Shown: positions 27,164 through 43,400 of the stretch, one piece after another | Layout of the letters: the number at the start of each line of letters is the position of its first letter | Numbering within the stretch: the stretch's first letter is position 1 | Assembly: GCA_028554795.2 (NCBI GenBank) | Contig: CM068832.1 | Coordinates: 86,999,011 to 87,063,010, forward strand | Source of the DNA: Sinohyriopsis cumingii | Lineage: Eukaryota; Mollusca; Bivalvia; Unionida; Unionidae | Direction of reading: 5' to 3' | DNA length: 64,000 nucleotides | Program-made: the position numbers and the translations under genes | Notes under the pieces: model-generated | What the model was told of the DNA's origin: nothing | The model's database searches: none | Seen by the model: the letters and a program-made list of their open reading frames with translations, nothing else

Positions 27164-28054
27164 GTAAGTAAACCTGTGTGCAGTTTACTGTTGTAAATGC
27201 TTGTGTCAACGATAATCGATAATATCGATATATATTTGCTTTCAAGCAGATACCTAAAGACTTCAGCATGTCAAATTACTTTGATATTCTATTGTAGGAC
27301 AATAAGTCACGCAGATTTACATCTGTCAGAGGGCTTGAAATTGTAAAACTTTTTACATTCATGTATTAATTCAAATGACTTTGCCTTATTATTTGTAATA
27401 TATGTGGCTAGAATTTGTGTACAATATTTATAGGTTATTTCATTGTTATACTTATTAGTACAATTATTATTATTATTATTATTATCATTATTATTAGTAT
27501 TATTATTAGTATTATTATTATTATTGCTGTCCAGATTTCATTTTAAATTCAACCAAATCTGACTTTTGGCAAAACTTTTGGCGATCGTCGTGAAAATGGT
27601 ATATTACTTGAAATTTTTGTCAGTTTACAGTAATATTTATCGTCCAAAAAATAATCAAGAAATAATTTGTACTAAATGATAGTAAATACTTCAATACAAC
27701 TTCAGTGTGATACAGTGTTTGAATAGCTTTCGAAACCAAAGTCACTGACGAGGAAGTTTACTCTTAGCGGCCATCAGGGAGATAAAATTAAAGAGGTCAT
27801 CAGAGAAGGAAGTAATTGTTGCCGTTGTGAATTTAAAACCAGATCTCAGTATACATTGGGCTATATATGGCGGCCACTATAACTAGTTGAGGAACAATCC
27901 GGGAAAACCCTTTGTATAACTACTGACCCCTGGAAAACTACTAGCTAGCTTTTGTCACACATCTACTTGCATATGTGTTTGATGGCAGTGATTAGTAACA
28001 GTAAGAGCTTAATGTCAAATGGCCAATTGAGTTCTCTGAGAGGAGTGTAAAGAT

Positions 28055-28118
<64 letters not shown>

Positions 28119-31100
28119 TCTACCTCATCTTAAAAAGTAAATTTGTGCCATAGATCAAATACCTTATCAATAGGTTCGTCAGAACAATTTGTTTTGTTGT
28201 CAGAACTAATTTTAATTTAAAATTTGACTGATATAATGGCAGACGATTTTATCTACTGAGATCCATAGAACGAAAAGCAGGCAACGTTTGTATGCTACAT
28301 ATGTGACGTGATTCGCGGTACCGCTATTGTTATTTCTTGTAAACCACATTTGATGTATAATAGGTAAATCACAAGTCCATCACGTTTTTGTATCTATACT
28401 TCCTGAGGATACGACCACATTGAACATTGCAATGAGATAATAATAGACGAAAACAAAATTTCAGAATCAAAATTTAACATCAGCAAATTATGCAGACTAT
28501 AAAAACAGTTGTCGAGCACAAAATTAATTTCATCCAACCAGGGGAGGAGATATAATGAACACTCAAGGAAGTAAAGATTATACGGATTCGGTGAAAAGTA
28601 CTTAACCTCCCCAATGCAGTCTTATCAGGTTTCCACTCTGGCATCATTAATCACGCCTATGGAGTTCTTTCGTCCATTTTAAACATATTATATGTCTTAA
28701 ATAAATTTACATGAGTAATAATCATTAGTGCTCTTTTTGTTCTTACTGTAATTATTCGAAGCAGTAGTAGTAGTAGGACTAAAAACCCTTGTTTATTATC
28801 ATTATCATGGTATATTCGCATCAACTACCCCCACTGCACATGACTTTAAACGGACATAATATAACGGTCATAATGTATTATCTCGTTTAAGTTTTAATTG
28901 ATTGAATTCTCTGATCTGGAATGACGTCTAAATATATAAGTACTTTGCATGTTAGTTACGCATTTTCACCGATCGATCCAGCATTGATTCTTTTTAATGA
29001 AATTATGTTAATATGACATAACACAAATTACACAGTTTTACTCATTTCCGTATTGCTTTTAACTGATTTATTCTTTCACGTTTTAATTATTGAATTATTC
29101 TGGTTTTCACGGTTTATTCCAGAATGTAACGATATATTTGCTGTGTGTTAAGTGTTTGCTTTGTGGATGCGAGTTGCTTGATCCGCTGGCTAAAAGCTTG
29201 ATTAGCTCCACAGGTGTGGAACTGTTTTGCAATTGAGCCGTTACACCTGTTTGTGACTTTAAGTACATCAACGTTAAATCATACACTACCGTTGTCTCTG
29301 CGCAGAAAACACTCCCTTTCAGGAAAGTTGATTTGGATATGGTCTTGATATTAGGTTGTAAGCTATTAACAAAGTATTAAAAAAAATTGATCAGAGAGAT
29401 TAAATATTAGATATATGCTTGAAAGAAATGCAAAGTTTAGAGCTTGGTGGAAGCGAGCATGATCTTATTTTCAGATTGAAGAGGTATAACAGGAATATCT
29501 GCCGGTAAATCAGTTCCTTTGGACTAGTGGATTTATATTTCTTAGATCTGATTCAAAATTATTAATAATCATTGAAAAAACGTTTCTCAACTAAGTAATA
29601 TTCAAACAATAACAAAATATAATCAAGAATATATTAGCCAATGTAATCTGCTGCCATGAATCAAATGAATAGTTCATTTTAATCGAAGCAATTACAATAT
29701 ACAACCAAAATAGAAATATACAATTAAATAAATACATATGGAAGCAATTTTGGGAATCATTCAGGGACGAATTGTATGATCATGAAGTGTTCTTCTATAT
29801 AACAGACACAAACGAGACCAGGTCTGTTTTGATACTGTACAGCTTTCGCCATCTTGCCGTATGAGTATTATAGGGTGACACATTTGGATCAGTGGGTAAT
29901 TAATATTAGGCCGCCATTTTAAGCCACTCGGACGATAATGGGAAATTTACAGTTGGTTCCCCATTTTTATATCAATGGCAGTACAATAGGAATTAATTTT
30001 TAGCAACAGTCTTTGTGAGTTTATATCATCAAACATAAATTGTGTATTAAAAGGGATTTGTGGATCATTGGATTAAAGGTCTACACCATATTATTAATTT
30101 TCATACAAGGAATTAGGTTGTGGATCCATGGTGAGAACTATTGTAAATTTGTACCAATTCATTGGCAGCACATTGTCACAAAACATGATGGCCTATAACT
30201 GGAATTTAACATAACTGGGTTCTCTGACTTCACACGCGAAATGTCGCTTTGGACTGGTCAAGAGCCACTCTTTTCTTCACTAAAGGAGGTCGAATTTAAA
30301 TGACGGTGCACACAAAAAGATAAATGTATATTTTAAACAAAATAAAACCACTTTTCTATAACTAACCGTCCCTTTTCTTATAAGATAAATCTATCACCCG
30401 CTACCACAATTATAATTCCTTTAACCGTACGAGAGACATAGATAAACAATGGATGTGTGCATATCTTATCAAAACTTACAATACATCAAAACATGGAGAT
30501 AATATAATTTCTCTGGTATATTCATCTGAATAAGAATTGCAATGCATTTTAATATGAGAATCATTACAAAACGTAATATAGTTTTCGTTCACTTTGGATT
30601 TCTTTTGAACACAAAAAATAACTTTAAATCTAAGTCGGAACACAAACATAGATACGTTTCGCTGTCTCCAATCCGTCGTTCTTTCTAAATTAATGAATCA
30701 TGTTCATGCTTTCGTGTCAATTACTTAGCCACGTCACTTTTACTCGAAGATGTTCAATGCCGGGACAAAATTACTTATATTCCGTCTCTTGTTTAAGTAA
30801 TGGAGCAGTAGCAGTATCAGTGAACCAATACATGCACATTATTTGGCAATGAAATTCGAGATACCTTTCATTCAACAAACAGGTTCAATCTTTGTTGTAG
30901 GTTGTAAAGGTATGTATGGATCATCTCATTTCTGCGATTTTATTTCCTTGTCAGCAACGTCGAAACGGTAATGAAGATTCTTTTTAACATTGCTATACAT
31001 ATTTTTAGCAACTACACCTGAACAATGGCAACATGAAAAAATCATTAAGAATGGCAACAAGCATATCCCTCCTGAATGCCACTTAATCTTCATGATGTCA

Positions 31101-34100
31101 ATTACCTCGAAGCCTATTAACATATGAACATCTAAAATGTAATGATATCTTTTCAGATTACTTGATATTTAAGGATGCTCAATATGAATTCAACAATACT
31201 GTCACAACCATGCATCCAGCTAGTGTTTATGTGCATAAATTCAACGCTAAGTTTATATACAACGTAGGAAATTCCTCTGATTCTTACAGCATATGAGCAT
31301 AGAGGTAGACAGTGTAAATTTACATTTCGATACGGGAATTATCCTTGAGACGCAAGAATATAGCCTCAAGCAACTTTCTCTGTTATTGGGTACTTCAGTT
31401 ATACCGTCGATGTCGACAGTACATTTAAACTTATCGCTCATTCACATTCCCATAGTATCTCTGGACGTAATTTATGTTCTGTAGTCAAGACTTGTAAAGC
31501 AGTTCCTTGTCTTATGGCTGGCACCAGGAAATAAAACAACAAATAGTAGCACCATGGTCGAGAGCTGATATAAAGCGTATTATGAAATAAACTTTGTAAA
31601 TTGCATATATTTATATATGTCTGCATGTATGTATTTATTTATGCATTTCTGTGTTTGAAGAAAGATCAAAATTGCAAGAACAAACAAATTAATATATCTT
31701 TCATTAAACGCAATAAATTAATATTAACGTATCCGCTTATGTCATATTGCTAATTAGTGCATTGAACAGCATGCGAATATTCCACACTTTAGGTGGAATA
31801 TTACGTAATGGGTTACACAATTATTAACATTAGATAAACCACTACACTCTCTTATTTGGTAAGCTGGCAATTACACATCTTGGCATTTCCATTAATAGTC
31901 TTAGCCAAACAATCAATTTACCTTTTATTATAAAATAACGCGACATTCCCCCACTGGCCTCTAATATAAAAATATGTTATGATTCATAAGAATTTTTTAT
32001 CGTAGCTTTAACAATTTTTCAGTCATATCGCTACGATGTCTGCAGTGTGACAGTTTATAGTGACAGTTTATAGTGATATCTAGCACTGGGGAATCATGTT
32101 GCAGACATGTAGCATGTTGTCCCATCCAGTCACATTGTCCGGACACCTTGCCGAACGAACCCACGACCTACCGCATCTGACGCTCTAACCAAAAGACCAC
32201 GGGAGCAGTTTGTTATGATTATTAATTCTTAATAATCTTGTTGTATCGTTGCAGGTACAATTTTTCAAGCTCATTCCAATGTGGCATGGCCTGAAGCTGA
32301 AAAAGCGTGTCAAAAATGCCACGGAACGCTTTTCAAGCCGGATGAGAGATCATTCGATGTATCTCCATTTCCAAATAACACATTCGATGGAGATTCATGG
32401 GTAGCTGCAAGTTATACCTATGTCACGGATCCTGAAACCTGTATGTATATCAAAATTTTCTCCAGAATAGTTATCAAAAGCATCTATATAAAAAATGATA
32501 ATACAAAAGGAAACATAAAGCTTTTCAAGCAATAGCGAATTGTAATTTTCTCTTATCATCCGTGTTTAGTATATGTCTGTTACGATATAACTTGTAATTG
32601 AAAACACGTTCAGGGAACCAGACTCACAAGCGAATTACTTTCCATAATCATTTTTTTTTCAGCCAAATATGTATACGTCTTCGGGTTTTTCTGACGATCT
32701 TGGTGATGAAATGTGTTTGCTTTAAGGCAAACCATCAAGCAGTACTCTATATTTGTTACAAACATTCAAATAAAGATACTTAATGTTTACTTTACTTCGT
32801 TCGCATGTTTAGTCATCATACTCATAAATATATACTGCGCCTTAATATGTTATATCATTGTGGCATTTTAAATAAAAACGTCTAATTTTCGAAATGGTTC
32901 TACAAATGCGTCTTCGCAGTGCATTATGCATGTAAATTACTGAATACTCACGTCAAATATATACCCAAATGTCATAACATAAAGGTCTGGTAAGTATCAC
33001 TTTGGCTAGAAAAAAAAACGAAACCTATAATTAATACAATTGCAATTGCATCAGTTGCTAAATGTAGCGAAGCTTTTCATTGGGTAGAACATAAACATGT
33101 ATTCGGGCTAAACTGAGTTTATTTCTGTATAAACTGTGCGACTAACTACTATATACCAACTTACTTGAATAGAGTCATGTGCAATGTAACTATATAAAGC
33201 ATTGACACAGGAGGCAATCACGCCGAATGCCTTTAAAATGTTGGTTTTATTATTTATTCAGAAAATTGGAAAGATTGGTTTTGACATTTTCAAGTAACAA
33301 ATCGTGGTATTGTTTCATGAAATAACTAATTTGTTCTTTGACTGGATTTGAACGAAACAGAATAGCTCGGAAACTCGAAATCTACCAAGAAGAACATTGG
33401 GTTAAAAATTGATTTTAAACTAATGTCCAATTTATATATCATTCGGGAGGAGGTTCATTCTAAGACAAACAATATAACAATTGCACCACAGTCATACAAT
33501 GTAAGATGCCAACCCTGACAGTTGTGATGTGAGGCTAAAGGTGGCTTGAAGATATATTCCGCTCCTCCATAATTGTATCTTCTTGGTCGATGTATAATAT
33601 TGTTTGACTATTGGGGCCCGGTCACTGTAACCATTAAGTGATAGACTTAATGTCATTTAAGGAGCACCTTTATGTAACTTGACCTGTTAAAGCGTACAAA
33701 CATAGACTTAAAGAACTGTTAAGTGGTTCCTCACTAGTCTGGACAATAATAACTCGGTCAAGTCTTGATGAACTCAAGAAAGTATCACATCCAAGAGCCG
33801 TGTGTATGTCCAACAATGCAGTATATCGTTTTCTGTTGAATACTGTACTGCTACTCAGAATATATTTGCCAATTTCGATAAGATATTAAGACCATGTTGT
33901 GGAATGTTCAAAACCTTAGATCGCCAACCATCAATGGTTGTTTGATGCTTACGTAGGTATTAGGTTATTGATGGACGATCACCATTTATATAGATAACTA
34001 TGTAGCAGACGCCATCAACAATAATTCGTGTGCTTAAATAATGCTCTAAAACTAATAGGAAATGTCTTTAGAAAGCTCAATAAAAGTATTATTAAAATAT

Positions 34101-37100
34101 TAATAATTGCAATTAAATCTGTTTCGCATTCATTGTCTCAGTTCATCATGATATAAACTGTCAATTGTCGATTCACACAGCTCACATTACGCCCTTTGGG
34201 TGATATTTGCTGTGTGATTCAGGAAGGGATAGTTTATACCAGGATAAACTCATAACATAAACCTTCGGTCTATGGCTTTTATCGTACTATTGCAATGAAA
34301 AGTACATGTCAAAATATAAAAGTGAGCCCATATTCCTTTTCTTGTTGAGGGATGGTGTGGCATTTTGTTTAAAAACGTTGCACTATGTACAACATTCATG
34401 AGGAATTTATAACCTATGTTGACAGTAGCTTTACTTTTTTTGAATGAAAGGAAAATGTTTTCCTCAGTAAAAGGACGAGTTGGATTGATCGATGAGTTGC
34501 TTAATGTATGGCTAAAGTTGTACATGTTATGCATGAATATATACGTGTATTTGTGTTCCAAACTGCATTGTAGTGTTTCTCCATTCAATAACTTTACCTT
34601 TCTTTAATTCGTTTCTGAGATCTGAAACTTCACTGTTGAAAGTCAGATTTGAACAAGTTCCGAGAAAAATTAATATAGAATTTCCAGTTATGTTATTCCA
34701 TACAAGCTCTCTGAAAGTCAATTCATATATGATAAATGAAACGTCTGTAGCAGTGAAATATGCATGGCCGGAAAGGACTCAAACTTACTTAACTCCAGAC
34801 GGGCACTTTACCGTTTGAGCCATTGGAGCCGACACGCCAAGTACTGCCCGATACACTCTCATACAATTCATTGTGTATCAAAGTCCAACTTCAACTTAAC
34901 TGCACCCTCAATAGCCGGTTGTAGGTGCATATGTGGAATCCTGTCGGCGACGAAACATGTAGCAGAAACAATACACGGCTGGACCGGGGTGTGAACCCGA
35001 AACCTTCCTAACTCGACGGGCTCTTTACAATTTGATCCATTTGAGCCGACATGCAAAGTCATACCGTTACACGTGCATTCAAAGTAGATATTTCTCTAAT
35101 TGTTATATATAGGGATTGATTTGCAGACGTATGCAGTCTCGATTACCTAACCACATTAGTAAAGTTTGAGTTTTATTTTACAGACTTCACCAACTTTCGA
35201 ATGAATAACAGCTACAGATGTATAGCTATTGAAATTCAAAATAATTGTGCAATGCAGTATTGGCACAAGGCATGTAGAGAAAGATATGGCATGATATTGG
35301 AACTGAAAGATGGTAAGATTACTTTGTATTTTTATGTTACATGATCGTGTCATTAATATATATTAGTTCTACAAACAATACGAAATATATTTAGTGGATG
35401 TGAAATTATCTGGAATGATCACACTATCAATCAAAGAGATCCAAATGCCAAAATATAACGTTTAATGTACATGTACATCATACATTGTGACAACACATGG
35501 TATCACTTATACAGATTGATTGATTGATTAATTTACTGATTGATTTATTTATTGATTCCGATTGACTGATTAATTTCTGTGAACCGAACATAGAGACGCT
35601 TGTCATGAATGTGCAGGTCATTCGATTCCCTTTTGTGAGTGGTGAATCACTGGCCGAGTGGAGGACCTTCAAAGCAATTATATCCAGACATAGGTATAAA
35701 CAATGCTTTAACGTATAAATGCAGAGTCTGGTAGCACACCGAATACAACACTGTTTTACGAAACTGTTATTTTGCTCGTTATCGTATTTACGTAACACAC
35801 AACTTCCAAAGGCTGATTGGTCATGAGCGTTATAGCCCATACACGTATTTTAAGCAGCATTGTCTTGTATCGAAATTATATTGCTTTTATAAACAATTTA
35901 TTTTAAGTTTGTTAAGTACCTCCTTATAATTCTAATTCCTACCTTATATCAACTGTATTTCTTCTTAGACAGAATCAATTATTTCTCATCAATTTTACCA
36001 TTTTCATGCTCCACGGAAAATCACGTCGGCAGTTATTTTGATTGTAATAAATACATTTTCTTATGAAATTTAAATTGTATTGGCATATTTACCAAAGTAA
36101 GATATTTATTGTACAAGTTTGTAATGTTTGATGTAGCTGTCGTCTGTTAATTACTTGCATTTTCTGCATCCTGCATAAAGTGATATTCATTGCAATTCCA
36201 GTGATTTGCTGGGCGCCTTTTTGAGTGACCACTCAATCACTGTATGTTAAATTTGACACTTTACTTTCATCTTGTGTTATAAAGATCTAAGAGGATTAAG
36301 CTCCGTTAATACGGTCGATATGCATAGGGTTCTCCTGGACAAGACTGGTCTAAACGTTTTACTTGTGAGAGACATATGTGCATGCGAATCTATAGTGTAC
36401 AGGGGTTTTGGTAGTAGATACAGTTCGTGCAGACATGCAGTGTATGAATAATAACAAATGTTTGCCATATATGAGGATGTATGGTTCTCCGGGTATGATA
36501 TGTACATGCACATTACAATATATACCCTATCTTACTCCTTGTTGACGCTAAGATCTTTTCCTAGTTTCCTCTAACACAAGACTATATTTTTTTAATGATG
36601 TAACTCAAATGAGATGATTAATTTTTCAGTTCTGATTGTGTGTGTTTACTTTGTGCGCTTTAATTTAAAATGGATATGCTCTTGCAGATAACAGCAATCA
36701 TCCCTCCCACCACCACTACCACCACTAGAACCCCAATAAAGAAAAATGAATTATTGTATGTGCCATCAGAAGAAAAGAGTTCAATTTGTACGGATATATA
36801 CAATAAACGAATATGTGTGCTCACTACCTGTCATTATAGATAATACGCGTGCGGTCAAGAATCTATAATGAATGTGTAGATGACTTTGTTTTGATATTAA
36901 GAATCATCCATAACAATACATAAATTACAATTCTTTAACATTTCGTTTATAAAACATATACAAGTTGTGCGCTCATGCATACATACATACATACATACTT
37001 CAGTCAGTCAGTCAGTCAGTCAGTCATACATACATACATACATACATACGTACATACATAGTTCAATGTGTATGGATATATACAATAAACGAATATGGGT

Positions 37101-37221
37101 GCCCACTACCTTTCATTATAGATAATATGCGTGTGGTCAAGAACACACACACACACACAAATACATACATACATACATACATACATACATACATACATAC
37201 ATACATACATACATGCATGCA

Positions 37222-37252
<31 letters not shown>

Positions 37253-39633
37253 GGCGAATTTTATATAGAGGGGAATCGTGTAACATTGTTGATGTCAAAA
37301 TTCACTTACCTCAAAATTCTTGTCCGCCGTCTATATAATAGCCTTCCTCTGACATATATATGTTAAAACACTAACATGTACACAGACTTCCTTTTCGTGG
37401 TCGTATTTCTCGGCATTTAATATATTATTTGTAATGATCATTCTAATGAAAAGCAACGTCAAACCAACAAACAGCGGACAAATTTGTCTAGGGTATGTAG
37501 ATCCATCTGAAACTGATAACTATATATCCTTTAATGCCAGATATTCAGTTGTTGTATGAAAATGAGATGGACTAGATGACAGCAAAGGACGTATGTCAAA
37601 AGAACCACGTGAAATTGGCCACATTTATCAACAGAAAAATATTAGTTAGTCGGGGTCCATGTAAATACTGATTTTATTGGATCGGACGGGTCATACAAGT
37701 CATTTTTCAAAGTACAAGGGTAGGTATCTATTTTACAATATCCATTTAAATAAGTTAAGAAATTAAAGCGTTCCACGTGTCTTAACTATTTGTAACTTAA
37801 AACAATGAAGTGAAACTATGCCTTAACATTCATGTTGTGATTCGCTTAGAAACGCTGGTGATAATAAGCGATAATATAATATCGTTAACAAATCGAACAG
37901 CATAAACAGAACATAAAGTTTTTCACATTTGTCCAAGGAGACGTTTAAGCCTTTTGTTTTATATGTGACAAACTGGTTCCGATATTATTGGATCTTCACT
38001 TGTATTAATCGTACCATACTGCATGATTATGAACTTCCTATTGAGACGTTTGTCAGCTTTGGTCAAAAAGATCTATATAAAATCGTAATTCTTGATTGCA
38101 ATAAGGAGATCATGCTTTTCGTTGAATATTCACCTTTGTGTCCCCCTCAGTATTTATCATTTTATTGCTTTATGTCTCAGTGACCATTTCATGAATTATC
38201 ACTGAATAGTTCATATGCTCTGCTAAACAAGTATGCATACCTTTCACTTTATGCAGGCAAACCACGGTCGGAGTAACTGTGGAATACTTCAAAATGATGT
38301 ATTATCTTTCGACAATTGCTTTAGAATGCTACACCCACTCTGCGAAAGAGGTAACAAATTATAATTGTTTTGGCAAATTCTTGAAAATCTTACTTTAGCT
38401 AAATGCTTTCAACATGAAATCTTGAACGTAAATCACGTTAATCTTATTATCCCCAAAAATAAAATTTGTATCAGCCCTTATAACACCAAAATATAATCAC
38501 GACGAATCAGCCGTATGTATCACTCCTCAGTATGTTTCGGTAGTCGTCTTTCCTTGCACATGATAACAGTACAATTGCCATCGATTATATCAAAGACTAA
38601 ATTTCTTTTTTCCTACTTTGAGGTACCCAGCCTATGGTACCTGTCCGTAAGTTAAATAATAAATTAATAGACGTCATATTTACTTATAAATATAGCAGTA
38701 ACTTTCCTACTAAAATGGACAGTTGTCTGGACTATTTGTGGTACTCATTTCGATTAGCAGTTTTTTTATCTTGCGGTACCCAATCAAATCTACGACTGAC
38801 AGATAGCTGATTGAGCCACCTGTTAGTCAAATATTAACAGATCACAGAAAGAAATGGATAGTTGACTACATCTACAATTGTCTAAGGCTAAACATTACGT
38901 GATTGCAGCCAGGCTAAACTCTCGTTCTAACGTTTCAAAACTCTTGCATAAAACATATACACATTCAAAGAAACATTACTTCCAAAATGTCATGCCTTTA
39001 TGAACTTCACACTGCTGATGGAGATTTCATTTCGTTTTCAATGTGAGTGAATGTCACAACTGATACGTTGTTTATTACATATCTTGATGTGGTAATGAGC
39101 AGTCAGAACCACGCGAGTTTTTTCTCTGACAATCCTCAGTAAAAAAAAATCTTGGAGTATTCTTGTTTTCACTCAAATCAGTCATCTCGAGGAATTTGAC
39201 AACCTTGTCCCTCTCATCTCACCTTTACGATAGATATTCACATATCGCTAGGATACACACTCTTTCTAGGTTTCTATGATGATTCGGTGCATATGTTCAC
39301 TAAAAACCTTTATCCAAGATGTTATTGTACAGATTCTTTGTAAATGAGACTTGAACGTGCATATATAGCACGCGCGATTGAAATTTAAATAAACACAAGA
39401 ACTGCTGCTGTACAGTCATCTGCTATTGAGATCAGAGAATTTACACTGACAAAGGGCATTTTGAGTTTCCAGGTGTAGCACGTATTTTCTGTACGTAAAT
39501 TGAGAAAAAGCACAGATGTTATACATTGCATAATACTCTGATTGCAACCTCATTGAGACTAACATCTGTAATACAACACTTGAAATCTAATTTGAGATTT
39601 AACTGCGATTAATACTTTCGATTTAGCCTTGTG

Positions 39634-39703
<70 letters not shown>

Positions 39704-40389
39704 TTTCCCACTCACCCGTTTGACGACATGCAAAACATATAAAAGTGAACATTCCTTTTCACTAACTGTAAAAAAGAAACATGCACAAGATCCAAGGCTG
39801 GCAGATGAACAGATGAACGGAAACATAAGCCCATCATCAAATAGAATTCTTTTTATTACATCCTATATCCCACGGAATACAAACATCATACCGACGGCAC
39901 TAATAAGTGAACCATTACTCAAACGTAGTGATACAATTACAAATTTACTGGAGAAAGGAAAATTATTAATAATAAAGACACCCCAAAACTTTGAAACGAA
40001 TTATTGCCATATCTAAATTTAACCTCTTTGAAAAGGAGGTCTAGTGATCCAATATGGTACGAATAGATGGAAGTTTTGTTCAAATATATTAGAAGGAAAT
40101 TCCATACAATTCATAAAGAGTATGCTAGTTAAAGTTAAACAGGACATGATTTGCTATTGATGAACTGTGTTTCATGCATTTATATGTGTGATGATTAAAG
40201 CCCTTTAGGTCAGACAAAAAATGAACTTTAGAAAGAGAATGCTTAGCCATAAAAAGCAGAAGAGCTCAGGTTACTAAAGTCATTAAACATATACATAACT
40301 GTTCAAGAGGAAACTTTATACTGTATCAATACATTAATGAACATTTAAGACATTTCGTGCACTACACATTTAATTTTGTATATAAGTAT

Positions 40390-40445
<56 letters not shown>

Positions 40446-43400
40446 TACATAGATAGATAGATAGATAGGGAAATTGTTAATTTCTCGCCAAATAAACAAT
40501 GACATAATAAATATTGTAATGACGTCAAATTGGATATTTGCAAATATATTGTAAAAGAATGATGTATTCGCGAGAGGAGCAACCACAAAGGTGATACTAA
40601 AGCGCTCGAAGGATTAAAGCATGAATATTTGTCTGATCCTCTGTTACATTAACTTAACAAACAGTGCAAACCTAATTTCTAGCTAGCATAAGCACTATCG
40701 ACTCTAAATGAGTATTGTTCGAAGGCAGATATAAGACAGGGACAAAACAAGCAAAAACACAACAAGCGTTGATATTCCGAAGTTTTATAAGACTATTTCA
40801 CATGAATACAATCTAGAAATTTGTCATGTTTCAGCTAGTTGGTTTCAACTTGAGGCTGATGATTTCCCGTTGAAAATGTTTTTAAGTATCAGGAGATAAT
40901 TTGCATATGCTGAGTTTAAAGAACGTGTATACTTAATTATATTGGCTGGCTTGCTGAGGTGCTAGTACGCGTTCTTTAATACTTTGCAAAATTAGTTGTT
41001 AAAGTCGTTCTGTACGAATAAACATAAGATGTTAATTTTATTTTACGCTACAGCAGAAACATCAACTACAAGATCTACGAATTCTTACTATGGAGAGGCA
41101 CTAATGCGATTGTTTCAGTGTTCAAGAGTTCTACAACAACATCTAATACAACAAAAGCTGTGACCAAGGTCAGAGTTCCAACAAGAACAACTATCGAACA
41201 ATTTGCTAGATTTGAAAAGACGTCACAAAGAATTAACACTAATAACGGGCTTACTGGTGGAGTCAAGGAACAAAACATATATTCATCTTTACCGTCGGCG
41301 ACAAACATTGAGAAAGGCATCGTTGCAACATTCTCTTCCGACGGGAAATCAAAACATCCTGGTACAGTTAAAGTATTTTCCATGTTTGTTGAGGAAACAT
41401 GCATACACTGTAATTTTCTATATTTTGTATAATCCCATTTTATTATCAAAACGTATATTTACAGATTTCTTTTAAGCATTCTAGTAAAACTCTATCATTT
41501 CTTCATTTTTTGTTATTGCTGTCAATTTTGCGCTAGTTTCTATGTTTGAATTTCCATGTAATCAGGTGTCTTTATTATTGAATCAGCTATTATGTACGGA
41601 TATATTGTTTTTTCAGATATTGGCGTAATCATCGGTTCTGTTTTTGGAGGTGTCGTCTTTCTTTTGCTTATGGTTCTGCTTTTAATAATTTTGCGGAAGA
41701 GGCTAACACAGGGGTAAGTCTACTGAACAGGATATAAACGCCAATCAGTTCTGCCTGGCTTTAAGCTTAAGTGGACGGTTTTTGCATGATATGGGGTGAC
41801 AAGATGAATATTTTACATACTTGTAGACTATTTTAAATAGTATTGTCAGAATGTTTCATCACATTTACATATATAAATGATACATGCGACTGGATGCAAT
41901 AGATGCAAATTTTACTAAAGGATGAAACATATTTACGTGGTCAGTAAATTTATGTCGTAAACAAGGGTGGAGTGGAATGACTTAAGAGAGATTTGTAGAA
42001 TAGACTTCAAATTTTTAATGAAATCAGTAATATCTTTAACATATGACAGAAGTCATCTTATTAAAAGCTTCACAACGATGTGCATATATTGGGTAGATAT
42101 ATGAATTACAACCCGATATAATTGGTCGTCCTGGATAATATAAAGGTACAAAATGGTCAGAACCCTTACGAGTTTTAGGTCATATGTGAAATCGAGACGA
42201 ACGTGTTTTGAGAGCGTTGAAAAACATCAAATTCTACATAAACGAAACTATTAAGTGTAGGGATTTCATCAATGGATTTTAAAATTTTCAATTTAATTTT
42301 TAATGAAGGGTCTTCGTTCACATTATATACATTTCATCAAGGTTTTTCATTCATTCATTGCAGTAGTTTCTTTTATTTAATTGACATTGAATTCATAGTC
42401 TTTTTTGCAGTCTTCCCGATTAATAATAACAATACTTTTTATCTTTGTCAACCCTTTTAATCACAACAGTCTTGTCATTAATTAGGTTACGTAAAGACTC
42501 CATTTCCTCCTAAGAAATATTACTATAATGTCACTTAAGAAACTAAAGAATATCATCTAATATTTATTTTTTGTCTTACTATAATATCGCCTTTTAGGAC
42601 TATCATTCTATATTTCTTGTTTGATAGCTTCAGTGTAAAAACTAAATGGGAGTCACGTCCACCAAATGGTGTAAAAGATGATTTAAGTTTTTTTGAAACA
42701 ACCTTTATTTTTTTAACTAAAACAATCTGAATGACTCCCATAATTGTTGTCGGTTTTGTAAAATCTTTTTAATATCCGAGATATATAACTGAAAATGAAA
42801 TTATAAATAAAATGAGGTATCCATTACTTAAAATTAACGTTTGCATGCCAGTTGCAAAAAAATTTTTTTTTGCGTTTTGTTTATTTTAGAACTCGAAAGT
42901 CAGATTTAACAAAACAGGCGGAGACGACGAAATGGCCAATAGGGGATCATGCAATGAATCCAACGAATTCTGTATATAATCAAGATGTTGTGCTACATAT
43001 TGGACTTAATAATGAAACATATGTTTCCTACGCAAGTGATCCTGAACAACGTAATCGTGGCATGATGGCAGAAACTTCAAAGCCTGATAATTCTATGTAT
43101 TCTTTGGCGGCTTCCGAAGCCAATAATGCAACTTACGCGAAAGTTAAAAGACTAAAGGCTGTCAGAAAGGCAAGCAATTATAGTCCAAATGTAATATACG
43201 AAGACAACGATCAATTTAATGATATAAAAATGGGAAATAAAAATTTGACAGGAAATGTTTATGATAAAACTAACTTCTGTCTCAGAGACCGTCTTGTAAA
43301 TCAGTCTGACAGTAGTTATGATACAACAAATGAATATAGAAAAACATTGGGACAAAGTGATGAGGCATATGACAAAGCTAACAGTGGAAGCTTTGGAGAA

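Noticed and set aside
36690..36770. A Thr-rich exon candidate (IIPPTTTTTTRTPIKK) between receptor exons 3 and 4.
   Set aside because: An acceptor with the right phase exists, but no donor gives a matching exit phase to exon 4. It may be an alternative ending, but the support is too weak to annotate.
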